This document shows, piece by piece, positions 55,796 through 64,000 of a stretch of 64,000 nucleotides of DNA (within the stretch, counting starts at the first letter, position 1; every line of letters begins with the position of its first letter). The translations under genes and the position numbers were made by a program. Source of the DNA: Burkholderia contaminans (GTDB lineage Bacteria > Pseudomonadota > Gammaproteobacteria > Burkholderiales > Burkholderiaceae); NCBI RefSeq assembly GCF_029633825.1, contig NZ_CP090640.1:1860001-1924000 (forward strand), given 5' to 3'. The notes beneath the pieces are model-generated. The model worked only from the letters and a program-made list of their open reading frames with translations. It did not search any database and was not told the origin of the DNA.

Positions 55796-56618
55796 TCGCC
55801 GCATGCGTGCGCATACGTTGCTTGAAGTGTTGATCGCGATGACCGTCGGTCTGCTCGTGCTCGCGGCGGCCGGTGCGCTGTACCACGCGCAGCGCGTCGC
55901 ACAGCGGCGCGCGGATGACGGGTTCCGGATGCGCGATGCTGCCGGCACCGCACTGATGCTGATCGGCCAGCAGATCCAGATGGCCGGATTTCGGCCGCTC
56001 GACATGGAACGCGTGTCGTCGTTGCCACCGGTGTTCGGCTGTTCGATGGCGCGTGTGAGGGGCGAGGGCGCGCAGGTACGGTGCGAGCCCGTGCGCGGTG
56101 CGTCGGACGCGTTGCTGATCCGGTATGTCGGCGATGCCGTATCGACGTGGCTCACCGCGAGCGGCCAGGTGTCGGATTGCCTCGGGCAGGGTGTCGGCGT
56201 GTCCGGCGATCGTGCGCCGGTGGAGAACCGCTTCGATGTGCACACCAGCCCTTCGACGGGCGAGCCTGAATTGTATTGCGAAGGAAGCGGCCGTCCGGGC
56301 ACGCCGCAGCCGGTCGTGTCGGGAATCGATCAGTTGCGGGTGCGCTATCTTCGCCGCGGCGGCACGCAGTTCGTCGATGCCGATGCCTTGCGCGGCGACG
56401 ACTGGCGCGATGTCGTGGCCGTGCATGTCTGCGTGCGGGCGCGCGGCGAACCGACGGGCGAGCCGGAGCGGCACGTCGACTGCGACGGCCGCACGATCGT
56501 TGCGCAAGACGGCCGCGGGCGTCTGACGCTCGATCGCATCGTCGGGTTGCGCAATGCTGCACACACATTCGACGATACGTCGCTTGATGTCACGGATGAA
56601 CCCGGGGTGCCGCGATGA
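55785..56618 (+). CDS. pilW: Type IV minor pilin PilW
   Basis: 277 residues. The N-terminal segment RAHTLLEVLIAMTVGLLVL has the pilin hydrophobic helix and Glu at +5, but Ala-His replaces the usual Gly at the cleavage point, so processing is uncertain. The C-terminal region has several cysteines, as usual for PilW. Its start lies inside pilV and its stop overlaps pilX (ATGA). Confidence 0.8.
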   Translation: MDADRRMRAHTLLEVLIAMTVGLLVLAAAGALYHAQRVAQRRADDGFRMRDAAGTALMLIGQQIQMAGFRPLDMERVSSLPPVFGCSMARVRGEGAQVRCEPVRGASDALLIRYVGDAVSTWLTASGQVSDCLGQGVGVSGDRAPVENRFDVHTSPSTGEPELYCEGSGRPGTPQPVVSGIDQLRVRYLRRGGTQFVDADALRGDDWRDVVAVHVCVRARGEPTGEPERHVDCDGRTIVAQDGRGRLTLDRIVGLRNAAHTFDDTSLDVTDEPGVPR

Positions 56619-57280
56619 GTGGAACGGGGCCGGCGCGGGAGAAGTCGCGGTGCGTCGCGATACGCAACATGCATGGGCGAATCGAAACACGCTGTGACGG
56701 TCCGCGGCAGGCTGCAGGTGCGAAAGTCCAACCCGCGAGCCAGCACGCGCCACACATACGCTTGCGGTCAGCCGGCCGCGATTGGCGTCGCGACGCGGGC
56801 CTCGCATTGCCTGCGGTGATCGCGGTGGGCGCAGCGGTGGCGGCGCTGACCGGCACGTGGTTCGAAGCTGCACTGACGGAATCGCGCCGCACGCGCGCGT
56901 TATCCGATCGGCTGGTCGCATTCCACGCGGCCGACGCCGCGCTGGCAGCGTGCACCGCGCGATTGCGCCGGGGCTCGGCGCCGTACATGAGTGAAGGCGA
57001 GTCGCTCGCGGAGCCCGACGCGTGGCGGCGCATGCCGGCGCTGGGGGGCGCCGAAGCGTTCGCGCCGTTCGCCGGATGGCCGATGGCCGTTCAACCGCCG
57101 CGATGCCTGATCGAAGCGTGGCGCGGGGCGGGGCCGGCCGGCGGCCGCGCTTACGTCGTCACCGCGCGTGGCGTCGGTGCGCATGCATTAAGCGCAGTCT
57201 GGCTGCAGCACCAGGTCGCGATCCGTGATGGCCACGTCGTCGCCCTGCACTGGCGTCGCGTCGCGACGGTGCTGCGATGA
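56615..57280 (+). CDS. pilX: Minor pilin PilX-like protein, divergent
   Basis: 221 residues by the overlapping ATG start. A hydrophobic segment (GLALPAVIAVGAAVAALTG) begins about residue 62 after a long basic leader. It resembles a PilX N-terminal helix that lacks the usual Glu at +5, as genuine PilX/GspK-type minor pilins do. The true start may be an internal codon closer to the helix. Assignment is by position between pilW and pilE. Confidence 0.65.
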   Translation: MSGTGPAREKSRCVAIRNMHGRIETRCDGPRQAAGAKVQPASQHAPHIRLRSAGRDWRRDAGLALPAVIAVGAAVAALTGTWFEAALTESRRTRALSDRLVAFHAADAALAACTARLRRGSAPYMSEGESLAEPDAWRRMPALGGAEAFAPFAGWPMAVQPPRCLIEAWRGAGPAGGRAYVVTARGVGAHALSAVWLQHQVAIRDGHVVALHWRRVATVLR

Positions 57281-57723
57281 ACGGTCGCGCGTGCGTGTAC
57301 CGCTCGGCGGGATTCACGCTGATCGAGTTGATGATCGTGCTCGCGATCGTCTCGTTGCTGGCCGGATGGGGCATCCCGTCGTATCGAGAGCATGTCGTGC
57401 GCGTTCATCGCGCGTCGGCGGTCGCCGCGTTGTACCGCGCGGCCCAATATCTCGAAACACTGGACGGTGTGCCACCCTCGGCATTGCCGGCGGCGCTCGC
57501 GCAAGCGCCGCCGGACGGGCGCGTGGTTTATCGACTGGCGCTGAAGCGGCCGGACCGCGACGATTCGCCGGTGACTTATGACCTGGCGGCCATCCCGCTC
57601 GACACCGGACTGATGCGCGACGATGCGTGCGGCGCATTCACGCTGCGTTCGGACGGCACGAAAGGCAACGTGCGAAGTGACGGCTCCGACGGACAGGTCG
57701 CGGCTTGCTGGGGTGCGCGTTGA
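57277..57723 (+). CDS. pilE: Type IV pilin-like protein PilE (minor pilin)
   Basis: 148 residues with a standard prepilin signature: SAG before FTLIELMIVLAIVSLLAGW, Glu at +5. Two C-terminal cysteines (DACGAF and AACWG) form the usual disulfide loop. It overlaps pilX by 4 nt and ends the minor pilin operon. There is no assembly ATPase or secretin in the window, so it must work with pil genes elsewhere. Confidence 0.85.
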   Translation: MNGRACVYRSAGFTLIELMIVLAIVSLLAGWGIPSYREHVVRVHRASAVAALYRAAQYLETLDGVPPSALPAALAQAPPDGRVVYRLALKRPDRDDSPVTYDLAAIPLDTGLMRDDACGAFTLRSDGTKGNVRSDGSDGQVAACWGAR

Positions 57724-57780
57724 GCTCGGAGGAAAGGCGCGCCACGGCGCCTGGCCGTGCGCGCAGGATGCCGACGACGG

Positions 57781-58224
57781 TCAGTCGTCTTGGGTGTCGA
57801 GACCACGCTCGTCTCGGGACTGCTTCCAGATCCGGTAGACCTCCCATGCCGCGAAACCGAGCGTACCCCACTTCAGTGCGGGGCCCGCGCTCGCGCGCAG
57901 CAGCGAGCGAACGGGTTTGGCGAGCACGAGCGATGCGAGCGAACTCAGCATCGGATACTGGTTGACGAGCTGGCCGAGGCTCGCGTTCAGGTTCTTGGCG
58001 GACTGGCTGAACTTGTTGCTGGACAGGCCGGGGATGAACACCTTGAGCCAGCTGAAGCGCGTGACGGCCTGGCGCATTTCGCCGGCGGCTTCCGCGAGTT
58101 CGAGCCGCTCGACTTCGGATCGCAGGATCAGCAGTTCCTTGCGGAGCGCGCGATGCTGTGACGCGCTCCAGTTCGATCGCGACGAATGGGAGCGGGGTGA
58201 ATTGCCCGTGACGTTCTGGCTCAT
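57781..58224 (-). CDS. DUF3318-like conserved protein
   Basis: 147 residues. A helical region with a coiled-coil-like segment (LRKELLILRSEVERLELAEAAGEM) near residue 27 is followed by weakly hydrophobic helices (LASLVLAKPVRSLL; LKWGTLGFAAWEVYRIWK). It resembles small conserved beta-proteobacterial proteins of the DUF3318 kind. It is part of a three-gene minus-strand set with a holin-like and a DUF883 protein, a common set in Burkholderia thought to act at the membrane. Function is unknown. Confidence 0.7.
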   Translation of the reverse strand: MSQNVTGNSPRSHSSRSNWSASQHRALRKELLILRSEVERLELAEAAGEMRQAVTRFSWLKVFIPGLSSNKFSQSAKNLNASLGQLVNQYPMLSSLASLVLAKPVRSLLRASAGPALKWGTLGFAAWEVYRIWKQSRDERGLDTQDD

Positions 58225-58267
58225 GGCGCGTCGGCGAAGTAGGTGGGAGGGGTGAGCGCGACTGCGT

Positions 58268-58657
58268 TCACGGCTTGCCGCGGAACAGCTCGCGGTCTTT
58301 CTCGAGTTCGGCGAGCGTCGCCTCGAATACGGTCGGCGCGGCGCGCAGGCCCGAGCGGGCCTTCAGTGCGCATGCGATCCCGCTCGCGGCATACAGCGCG
58401 GTGATCGCCGCGAGCGACTGCCAGCGGTAGGTATCCCAGAACGCGATCGCGACGAGCACGGTCAGGCTGATGAGTGCCATCGTGGCGAGCATCATCGCGG
58501 CGAGCCCGAGGAACAGCACGCCCATCAGGCGCTCCTTCTCCTCGGCAAGCTCGATACCTACCAGTTCGAGGCGCGTTTGCAGAAGGCCGATCGCGGAGCC
58601 GACGAGGCGGCGCAGCGGTCCTTGGCCGGACGGCTGCGAGGTGGTGTCTGTCGTCAT
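58268..58657 (-). CDS. Phage-holin-superfamily-like membrane protein (DUF1469/YqjE type)
   Basis: 129 residues from the ATG at 58657. An amphipathic N-terminal helix (LVGSAIGLLQTRLELVGIEL) precedes two membrane segments (about 48-72 and 76-95) and a charged C-terminus (LAELEKDRELFRG). This is the YqjE pattern, found next to ElaB/YqjD-type genes. It is not evidence of a prophage. Confidence 0.82.
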   Translation of the reverse strand: MTTDTTSQPSGQGPLRRLVGSAIGLLQTRLELVGIELAEEKERLMGVLFLGLAAMMLATMALISLTVLVAIAFWDTYRWQSLAAITALYAASGIACALKARSGLRAAPTVFEATLAELEKDRELFRGKP

Positions 58658-58780
58658 GGGTAAGGTGCGTGCGCGTGCAGTGTGCAGCCAGGACAAAGCC
58701 GGCAGGCGGAAACCGCCGGCTGGCTTCGACGCCCGCAAGCCGCGCGACGCGGCCCACGGGACGAAACAGCGCAGAGCGCG

Positions 58781-59083
58781 TTACTTGCGGTTGATCAGCA
58801 GACCGATCAGCACGCCGACGCCCGCGGCGACGCCGATCGACGTCCACGGATGCTCGTGCACGTAATCGTCGGTCGCGCGTGCGGCCTTCTTGCCTTTTTC
58901 GACCACGACGACCTGGACGTCGGCTGCCTTTTCCTTGGCCTGCTTGAGGCGCGACATGGCTTTCTCGCGCAGCTCGGCCGCACGGTCGCCCGTGCTGCTC
59001 GCAGCTTGCTTGAGCAGGTCTTCGGCGTCCGAGAGAACGGTTTTGATATCCGACATCAGTTTCTCCTTGTTGATTTCCGACAT
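58781..59083 (-). CDS. DUF883/ElaB-YqjD family membrane-anchored ribosome-associated protein
   Basis: 100 residues from the ATG at 59083, which has GGGAG upstream. It is a charged helix (about 1-70) with a C-terminal membrane anchor (TSIGVAAGVGVLIGLLINRK). E. coli relatives ElaB and YqjD tether ribosomes to the inner membrane in stationary phase. It heads the three-gene minus-strand set. Confidence 0.88.
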   Translation of the reverse strand: MSEINKEKLMSDIKTVLSDAEDLLKQAASSTGDRAAELREKAMSRLKQAKEKAADVQVVVVEKGKKAARATDDYVHEHPWTSIGVAAGVGVLIGLLINRK

Positions 59084-59400
59084 TGCAACTCCCTTCGTGC
59101 TGTCATGCTGCAGGTTCACATCGTAGCGAAACGCCTGCCTGCTGGCGAGCCGGGAAGACACACAACGGCAGTGCAAGACCGCATGGTAAACGACTTGTAA
59201 TCATCAACAGAGCGGCAAACGGGGTGAAAAGTTTCCCAGCGGCCGCCTGTCCGGCACCGGCACCAGGCAAAAATGACAAAAAAGTATGAATATCAAACGG
59301 AATAATCGTTCGCATGCCGCATTGCTTCCCGTAAGCTGACAGACTTTCCCGCGCCGACCCGGGCGCGGTTTCAACCAGCATCGTTCGAGGAGGGAACATC
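59084..59400. other. Divergent intergenic region between the DUF883 gene and the peroxiredoxin gene
   Basis: 317 bp with no gene. The middle (about 59265-59310) is AT-rich and probably contains the promoter region, but no clean -35/-10 pair is evident. A strong GAGGAGGG Shine-Dalgarno lies 6 nt before the peroxiredoxin ATG. Confidence 0.45.
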
Positions 59401-60039
59401 ATGAGTCTGCGTCTTGGCGACATCGCACCGGATTTCGAGCAGGAATCGAGCCTGGGCCCGATCAAGTTTCACGAATGGCTGGGTGACGGCTGGGGTGTCC
59501 TGTTCTCCCATCCGGCCGACTACACGCCGGTGTGCACGACCGAACTCGGGCTGACCTCGAAGCTGAAGGGCGAATTCGAGAAGCGCAATGTAAAAGTTAT
59601 CGCGCTGTCGGTCGACGGTGTCGAGTCGCACAAGGGCTGGATCAACGACATCAACGAAACGCAGTCGACGGTCGTTGGTTTCCCGATCATCGCCGATTCG
59701 GACCGCAAGGTTTCGCAGTTGTACGACATGATCCACCCGAACGCGAACGAAACGCTGACGGTGCGTTCGCTGTTCGTGATCGACCCGAACAAGAAGGTGC
59801 GGCTCATCATCACGTACCCGGCCAGCACGGGGCGCAACTTCGACGAAGTGCTGCGCGTGATCGACTCGCTGCAACTGACCGACAACTACAAGGTCGCGAC
59901 GCCCGGCAACTGGAAGGATGGCGACGACGTCGTGATCGTCCCGTCGCTGCAGGATCCGGAAGAGCTGAAGAAGCGCTTCCCGAAGGGCTTCAACGCGGTG
60001 CGTCCGTATCTGCGCCTCACGCCGCAGCCGAACAAGTAA
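59401..60039 (+). CDS. 1-Cys peroxiredoxin (Prx6 type)
   Basis: 212 residues. The peroxidatic cysteine is Cys45 in HPADYTPVCTTELG. There is no resolving cysteine in the C-terminal part, and length and the C-terminal arm (NWKDGDDVVIVPS) fit the Prx6 subfamily. It reduces hydrogen and organic peroxides in the cytoplasm. It is a single-gene unit with a strong ribosome-binding site and terminator, suggesting high expression. Confidence 0.94.
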   Translation: MSLRLGDIAPDFEQESSLGPIKFHEWLGDGWGVLFSHPADYTPVCTTELGLTSKLKGEFEKRNVKVIALSVDGVESHKGWINDINETQSTVVGFPIIADSDRKVSQLYDMIHPNANETLTVRSLFVIDPNKKVRLIITYPASTGRNFDEVLRVIDSLQLTDNYKVATPGNWKDGDDVVIVPSLQDPEELKKRFPKGFNAVRPYLRLTPQPNK

Positions 60040-60098
60040 GCGTCGGCTGCACATGAGCGCGATACCGGGCCGGCGGCCCGGCGCGCGGATCCGATGGA

Positions 60099-60136
60099 AC
60101 ACGGCCCGCCCGGCATGACTGCCGGGCGGGCCGTGT
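60099..60136 (+). terminator. Strong terminator between the convergent peroxiredoxin and gcdH genes
   Basis: A perfect 16-bp stem (60099-60114 and 60121-60136) with a 6-nt loop, followed by CTTTT on the plus strand. It may serve both convergent units. Confidence 0.9.
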
Positions 60137-60189
60137 CTTTTGCGCGAGCACGGCGTGGCGCGGTTGCCGCGCTCGCCGCATCCGGATGA

Positions 60190-61377
60190 TCAGAAGAATG
60201 CCTGGATGCCCGTCTGCGCGCGGCCGAGGATCAGCGCGTGGATGTCGTGCGTGCCTTCGTACGTGTTGACCACTTCGAGGTTCACGAGGTGGCGAGCGAC
60301 GCCGAATTCGTCGGAGATACCGTTGCCGCCGAGCATGTCGCGCGCGAGCCGGGCGATGTCGAGTGCCTTGCCGCACGAGTTGCGTTTCATGATCGACGTG
60401 ATCTCGACGGCCGCCGTGCCTTCATCCTTCATCCGGCCGAGGCGCAGCACGCCTTGCAGGCCGAGCGTGATTTCGGTCTGCATGTCGGCGAGCTTCTTCT
60501 GGATCAGCTGGTTCGCGGCGAGCGGCCGGCCGAACTGCTGGCGGTCGAGCACGTACTGGCGCGCGGTGTGCCAGCACGACTCGGCGGCGCCCAGCGCGCC
60601 CCATGCGATCCCGTAGCGCGCCGAGTTCAGGCACGTGAACGGGCCGCGCAGGCCGCTCACGTTCGGCATCAGGTTCTCTTCCGGCACGAACACCTCGTCG
60701 AGGACGATCTCGCCGGTGATCGATGCGCGCAGCCCGACCTTGCCGTGGATCGCGGGCGCCGACAGGCCTTTCCAGCCTTTCTCGAGGATGAAGCCGCGGA
60801 TCGCGTCCTTGCCGTTCTCTTCCAGCTTCGCCCATACGACGAACACGTCGGCGATCGGCGAGTTCGTGATCCACATCTTTGCACCGGACAGCGAGTAGCC
60901 GCCGGGCAGCTTTTTCGCGCGGGTGACCATGCTGCCCGGGTCGGAGCCGTGGTTCGGCTCGGTCAGCCCGAAGCAGCCGATCCATTCGCCGGTGGCGAGT
61001 TTCGGCAGGTATTTCTGCTTCTGCGCGTCGGAGCCGAATTCGTGGATCGGGACCATCACGAGCGACGACTGCACGGACATCATCGACCGGTAGCCCGAGT
61101 CGACGCGCTCGACTTCGCGGGCGATCAGGCCGTAGCTCACGTAGTTGAGGCCGGGGCCGCCGTATTCCTCGGGAATCGTCGGGCCGAGCAGGCCGACTTC
61201 GCCCATCTCGCGGAAGATTTCGGCGTCGGTGCGTTCGTGGCGGAACGCTTCGGTGACGCGCGGTGCGAGCTTGTCCTGCGCGTACGCCTGTGCGGCATCA
61301 CGCACCATTCGCTCTTCTTCGGTCAGTTGCTGGTCGAGCAGCAGCGGATCGTCCCAATGAAAAGTTGCAGCACTCAT
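60190..61377 (-). CDS. gcdH: Glutaryl-CoA dehydrogenase
   Basis: 395 residues of the acyl-CoA dehydrogenase family. GCDH-type motifs are [25 protein letters not shown] and the catalytic-glutamate segment [17 protein letters not shown]. It oxidatively decarboxylates glutaryl-CoA to crotonyl-CoA in lysine and tryptophan degradation. It is a single gene, divergent from an IclR regulator. Its upstream region contains the 49-bp hairpin array. Confidence 0.93.
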   Translation of the reverse strand: MSAATFHWDDPLLLDQQLTEEERMVRDAAQAYAQDKLAPRVTEAFRHERTDAEIFREMGEVGLLGPTIPEEYGGPGLNYVSYGLIAREVERVDSGYRSMMSVQSSLVMVPIHEFGSDAQKQKYLPKLATGEWIGCFGLTEPNHGSDPGSMVTRAKKLPGGYSLSGAKMWITNSPIADVFVVWAKLEENGKDAIRGFILEKGWKGLSAPAIHGKVGLRASITGEIVLDEVFVPEENLMPNVSGLRGPFTCLNSARYGIAWGALGAAESCWHTARQYVLDRQQFGRPLAANQLIQKKLADMQTEITLGLQGVLRLGRMKDEGTAAVEITSIMKRNSCGKALDIARLARDMLGGNGISDEFGVARHLVNLEVVNTYEGTHDIHALILGRAQTGIQAFF

Positions 61378-61392
61378 CGTCTCATCTCCTGT

Positions 61393-61686
61393 CGGCCCGA
61401 GTTAGCGCTTCAGCGCTTACTCGGGTCCCATGCTTTGCGGTCGGCCCGAGTCAGCACTTCAGCGCTTGCTCGGGTCCCATGCTTTGCAGTCGACCCGAGT
61501 CAGCACTTCAGCGCTTGCTCGGGTCCCATGCTTTGCAGTCGACCCGAGTCAGCACTTCAGCGCTTGCTCAGAGCCCACGCTTTGCAGTCAACCCGAGTCA
61601 GCCCTTCAGCGCTTGCTCAGATCCCACGCTTTGCAGTCAACCCAAGTCAGCACTTCAGCGCTTCCCCCGGACCTCATGCTTTACGG
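61393..61686. repeat. Six tandem 49-bp hairpin repeats between gcdH and the IclR gene
   Basis: Units begin at 61393, 61442, 61491, 61540, 61589 and 61638, exactly 49 bp apart. Each contains an inverted repeat: in unit 1, CCCGAGT-x-AGCGC, loop TTCA, GCGCT-x-ACTCGGG. The stem is best in unit 1 and decays towards unit 6, where pairing and the unit's end are degenerate. There are no unique spacers, so it is not CRISPR. Confidence 0.93.
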
Positions 61687-61736
61687 TCGGTCCCTGATTC
61701 AGCCGGGTTTGTTGCCTGAGAGTTTGCTTGACGGAA

Positions 61737-61753
61737 GTTCCGCTGTGCGGAAC
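61737..61753. promoter_or_regulatory. Palindromic operator, probable IclR-family binding site
   Basis: A perfect 7-3-7 palindrome: GTTCCGC (61737-61743), TGT, GCGGAAC (61747-61753). It lies 34 bp before the IclR-family start and upstream of gcdH. Size and form fit IclR-family operators. Autoregulation and gcdH control are inferred. Confidence 0.65.
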
Positions 61754-61787
61754 AATGTTTTGCAAATCGAACCTAGTGTAGCACCAG

Positions 61788-62579
61788 ATGACACTTTCAA
61801 CCATCGACGAAACCACGATCGACGAACGCAAGTTCGTCGTCGCGCTCGCGCGCGGGCTCGACCTGCTGCGTGCATTCCGGCCCGGGGAGACGATGCTCGG
61901 CAACCGCGACTTCGCGGAGCGCACCGGGCTGCCGAAGGCGACGGTGAACAGGCTCGCCTACACGCTGACCGTGCTCGGCTACCTGCGTTACGACGAGACG
62001 CTCGGAAAGTATGCGCTCGACGCCGGCGTGCTGTCGCTCGGCTACGCGCTGCTGTCGGGCTCGGGCACGATCGACCTTGCGCGGCCGCACATGCAGGCGC
62101 TCGCGCGCGACATCGGCGCGGCCGTGTCGCTCGGTTGCCGCGACGGGCTCGACATGATCTACCTGGAGACGATCCGCAGCGAGACGGCGCTGACGCTCGG
62201 GCTTGCGCCCGGCTCGCGGCTGTCGATGCTGACGAGCTCGATGGGGCGCGCGTACCTGGCCGTGCAGCCGGAAGACGTGCGCCGCCAGCTTTATGCGGAG
62301 CTGCATCGTGCGGCCGGCGGCGCGGCCGACGCCGATGCGCTCGTCGCCGCCGCGCAGCAGGCGGTGGCGGAGTTCTCGGCGGGTGGCTGCTGCTATTCGT
62401 TCCGGGCGTGGCACATGGACGTCAACGCGGCGGCCGTCCCGTTTCGCGAGCCGCGCGAGGGGCGCTGGCTGATCCTGAGCTGCAGCGGCCCCGCATCGTC
62501 GATGGACGAGGACGTGTTCCGTACGCAGGTCGGGCCGAAGTTGAAGGCGCTCGCGCAGCGGCTCGGGCAGACGGCCTGA
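61788..62579 (+). CDS. IclR-family transcriptional regulator
   Basis: 263 residues. The N-terminal winged helix-turn-helix (about 18-75) includes DFAERTGLPKATVNRLAYTL. The C-terminal IclR effector domain has LGCRDGLDMIYLE, SSMGRAYLA and YSFRAWHMDVNAAAVPF. It is divergent from gcdH with a shared palindrome-bearing region, so it probably controls glutaryl-CoA or lysine catabolism. The effector is unknown. Confidence 0.9.
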   Translation: MTLSTIDETTIDERKFVVALARGLDLLRAFRPGETMLGNRDFAERTGLPKATVNRLAYTLTVLGYLRYDETLGKYALDAGVLSLGYALLSGSGTIDLARPHMQALARDIGAAVSLGCRDGLDMIYLETIRSETALTLGLAPGSRLSMLTSSMGRAYLAVQPEDVRRQLYAELHRAAGGAADADALVAAAQQAVAEFSAGGCCYSFRAWHMDVNAAAVPFREPREGRWLILSCSGPASSMDEDVFRTQVGPKLKALAQRLGQTA

Positions 62580-62716
62580 GCGAGGGGCGTGAACGGCAAG
62601 GGGGGGGGCGTCGCGGTTACGGTCCGGCAGCATACGAGCACGATGCCGCGGCCGGTTGTGCCACGGACGAACCGCGCGCATGATCGTTCGCCAGCTCACC
62701 GACGAAGAGGCTCGCC

Positions 62717-63127
62717 ATGTCTCACACAGAACCGATGGAAGGCGGATGCGCATGTGGCGCGATCCGGTACCGGATCACCCATGTTCCGACCGATGCCGGT
62801 TTTTGCCACTGCCGGCTCTGTCAGCGCACGACCGGCGCGGCGGTCGTCGCGTCGGCATCGGTGCCGATCGACGCGTTCGAATACCTGCAAGGCGAGCCGA
62901 CGGTGTATGCGTCGAGCGCGTGGGGCGAGCGGCGCTTCTGCGGCCGTTGCGGCGCGCAGCTCGAATACCGGCTCAGCGATGCTCCCCGGACGGTCGAGAT
63001 CAATTACGCGACGCTCGACGAGCCGTCACGGCTGCGTCCGGCCTGGCATGTCTGGTATGGGGATCGCTTCCCGGGCATCGAGATCGACGACGATCTGCCC
63101 AAGTACGATGATGATGGAAGGGCGTAA
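62717..63127 (+). CDS. GFA-family (glutathione-dependent formaldehyde-activating-like) zinc protein
   Basis: 136 residues with the GFA cysteine pattern: CACG at 11-14, CHCRLC near 30-35 and CGRCG near 75-79. Family members bind zinc and some bind glutathione; a formaldehyde role is not established for most. It stands alone between iclR and the EAL gene. Confidence 0.85.
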   Translation: MSHTEPMEGGCACGAIRYRITHVPTDAGFCHCRLCQRTTGAAVVASASVPIDAFEYLQGEPTVYASSAWGERRFCGRCGAQLEYRLSDAPRTVEINYATLDEPSRLRPAWHVWYGDRFPGIEIDDDLPKYDDDGRA

Positions 63128-63331
63128 GCGGTAGGTAAGCGCCGACATCGACGGTGCCGGAAACGAGGCGCGCACGTTCCCGCGAAGCCGGTCTTTTGAC
63201 GAGGCGGGCAACACACCGCCGGGCATCGGACGACGAGGCAAGCCACGCGGCCCGATTCCCCGTTACATCACCTGCATTCCACTTTCGGCACATGACGCTC
63301 CGCATGTGCGGCGCCCCTCATCCACCGAGGC
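63128..63331. other. Convergent intergenic region
   Basis: About 200 bp between the convergent GFA and EAL genes. I see no gene and no clear hairpin terminator. Confidence 0.4.
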
Positions 63332-64000
63332 TCAGGCCGTCACGACCTTCGCAAACACGGGCCCCTGCATGAACCGCACGTCGTACTGCCGCAGCAGCTC
63401 GCACTGCGTTTCATCGACGACGCCGTCGAAGATCAGCGGAATCCGCACGCGCTGCGCATAAGCGACGAGCGCCTTGACCATCCCGTCGCGCAACGCGATG
63501 CCCGCATCCATCTTGATGTAGTCCGGGCGCGCCATGTCCGATTCGACCGCGAGGATCCGGCCCGGGTCGGGCAGCTTGTCCGCGACCTTGAAGCCGTGAT
63601 GCTGGTAGCTGCGGGTCAGGTAGCCGAGGAAGGTCTTGTGCGCGACCGCGACCGCCGGCAGCTCGATCACGACGCGCTCGGCCGGCAGCCCGAAGCGCTG
63701 CAGCACCGACGAGAAATGCTTGCCGTGGTCGTACTTCACGCTCTTCAGCAGCCGTTCGTGCACACGCAGGAACAACAGCCCGTGGCGCTGCGCGCCGAAG
63801 AAGTTGATCGCGTGCAGCGCGCGCGACAGGCGGTCGATCGCGACGAGTGTCTGGTCGTCGACGGCCGAGTCGACCGGATCGTGCGCTGCACCCGTGACGA
63901 CCGTCACGGCCTGGAAGCCGAGCTCGTCGCCGTAGCGCTCGATCGCGTCGGCGAACGACGTCGATTGCGGCGCACCGGGCATCGTCACGTCGTAGATCGG
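63332..64000 (-). CDS. EAL-domain protein, degenerate; 5' end beyond the window
   Basis: The frame is open to the right edge (PIYD precedes a GTG at 63988), so this is the C-terminal ~222 residues. It resembles the second half of an EAL phosphodiesterase domain: VVIELP, DYIKMDAG and RIPLIFDGVVDE near the end. The expected catalytic residues are altered (IKMDAG where DDFG-type motifs lie; ELPAVAVAHK where E-x-TE lies). It may bind cyclic-di-GMP or another partner rather than cleave it. The upstream EAL signature itself is outside the visible part or missing. Confidence 0.7.
   Translation of the reverse strand, partial: PIYDVTMPGAPQSTSFADAIERYGDELGFQAVTVVTGAAHDPVDSAVDDQTLVAIDRLSRALHAINFFGAQRHGLLFLRVHERLLKSVKYDHGKHFSSVLQRFGLPAERVVIELPAVAVAHKTFLGYLTRSYQHHGFKVADKLPDPGRILAVESDMARPDYIKMDAGIALRDGMVKALVAYAQRVRIPLIFDGVVDETQCELLRQYDVRFMQGPVFAKVVTA

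Noticed and set aside
58268..58657. Prophage holin
   Set aside because: The match is to the YqjE membrane family beside an ElaB/YqjD-like gene; no other phage genes.
61393..61686. CRISPR array
   Set aside because: The period is constant and there is no unique spacer; each unit is the whole 49 bp. No cas genes.
61430..62683. A 417-codon plus frame through the repeats and IclR gene
   Set aside because: The repetitive Ser/Leu/His peptide is the 49-bp repeat read in frame, then the wrong frame of the IclR gene. No ribosome-binding site.

Overview
The window is high-GC (by eye) beta-proteobacterial chromosome. Gene content and order (a wcb-type capsule locus followed by tol-pal, ydfG, glyA-nrdR and minor pilins) point to Burkholderia, most likely a cepacia-complex species. 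The genus call rests on recognised gene families; the species call is inference. Coordinates and motifs were read directly from the sequence. No database search was possible.

Region 1 (1-36192) is an ABC-transporter-dependent (group 2/3-like) capsule locus. KpsC/WcbA-type and WcbB-type transferases sit on the minus strand at the left edge. Divergent from them are the export genes wcbC, wcbD, wzm and wzt. A visibly more AT-rich serotype cassette follows (about 4.7-22 kb): a three-domain glycosyltransferase, a methyltransferase/coiled-coil protein, rmlBDAC for dTDP-L-rhamnose, two related double-domain GT2 enzymes and a PhyH-type dioxygenase. The high-GC tail holds KpsS/WcbO, an SDR, an LtaS-like membrane phosphatase/sulfatase-fold enzyme, a 2545-residue fully reducing polyketide synthase, an LpxC paralogue with its catalytic residues intact, a PLP alpha-oxoamine synthase and a GNAT. 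The last four look like a lipid-making module.

Region 2 (36213-40143) holds cysC, bracketed by a 31-bp direct duplication of the 3' end of the neighbouring glutamine amidotransferase gene, then an AhpD-like gene, an AraC regulator and a YiaA-like membrane protein.

Region 3 (40209-45846) is a tightly overlapping six-gene operon: GT2, exported protein of unknown function, ferritin-like di-iron protein, GT-B-like transferase, PAP2 phosphatase, fatty acid desaturase. I do not recognise it as a named pathway. It is the best candidate here for an undescribed envelope-lipid system.

Region 4 (45931-52519, minus strand) is tRNA-Lys(UUU) with its own consensus promoter and terminator, the tol-pal operon (ybgC-tolQ-tolR-tolA-tolB-pal-cpoB) and ydfG.

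Region 5 (52520-64000) has glyA with a structured leader, nrdR, five minor pilin genes (fimT, pilV, pilW, pilX, pilE), three small minus-strand envelope/stress genes, a 1-Cys peroxiredoxin and gcdH. The gcdH upstream region carries six tandem 49-bp hairpin repeats. Then come an IclR regulator with a palindromic operator, a GFA-family gene and a truncated EAL-domain protein running off the right edge.
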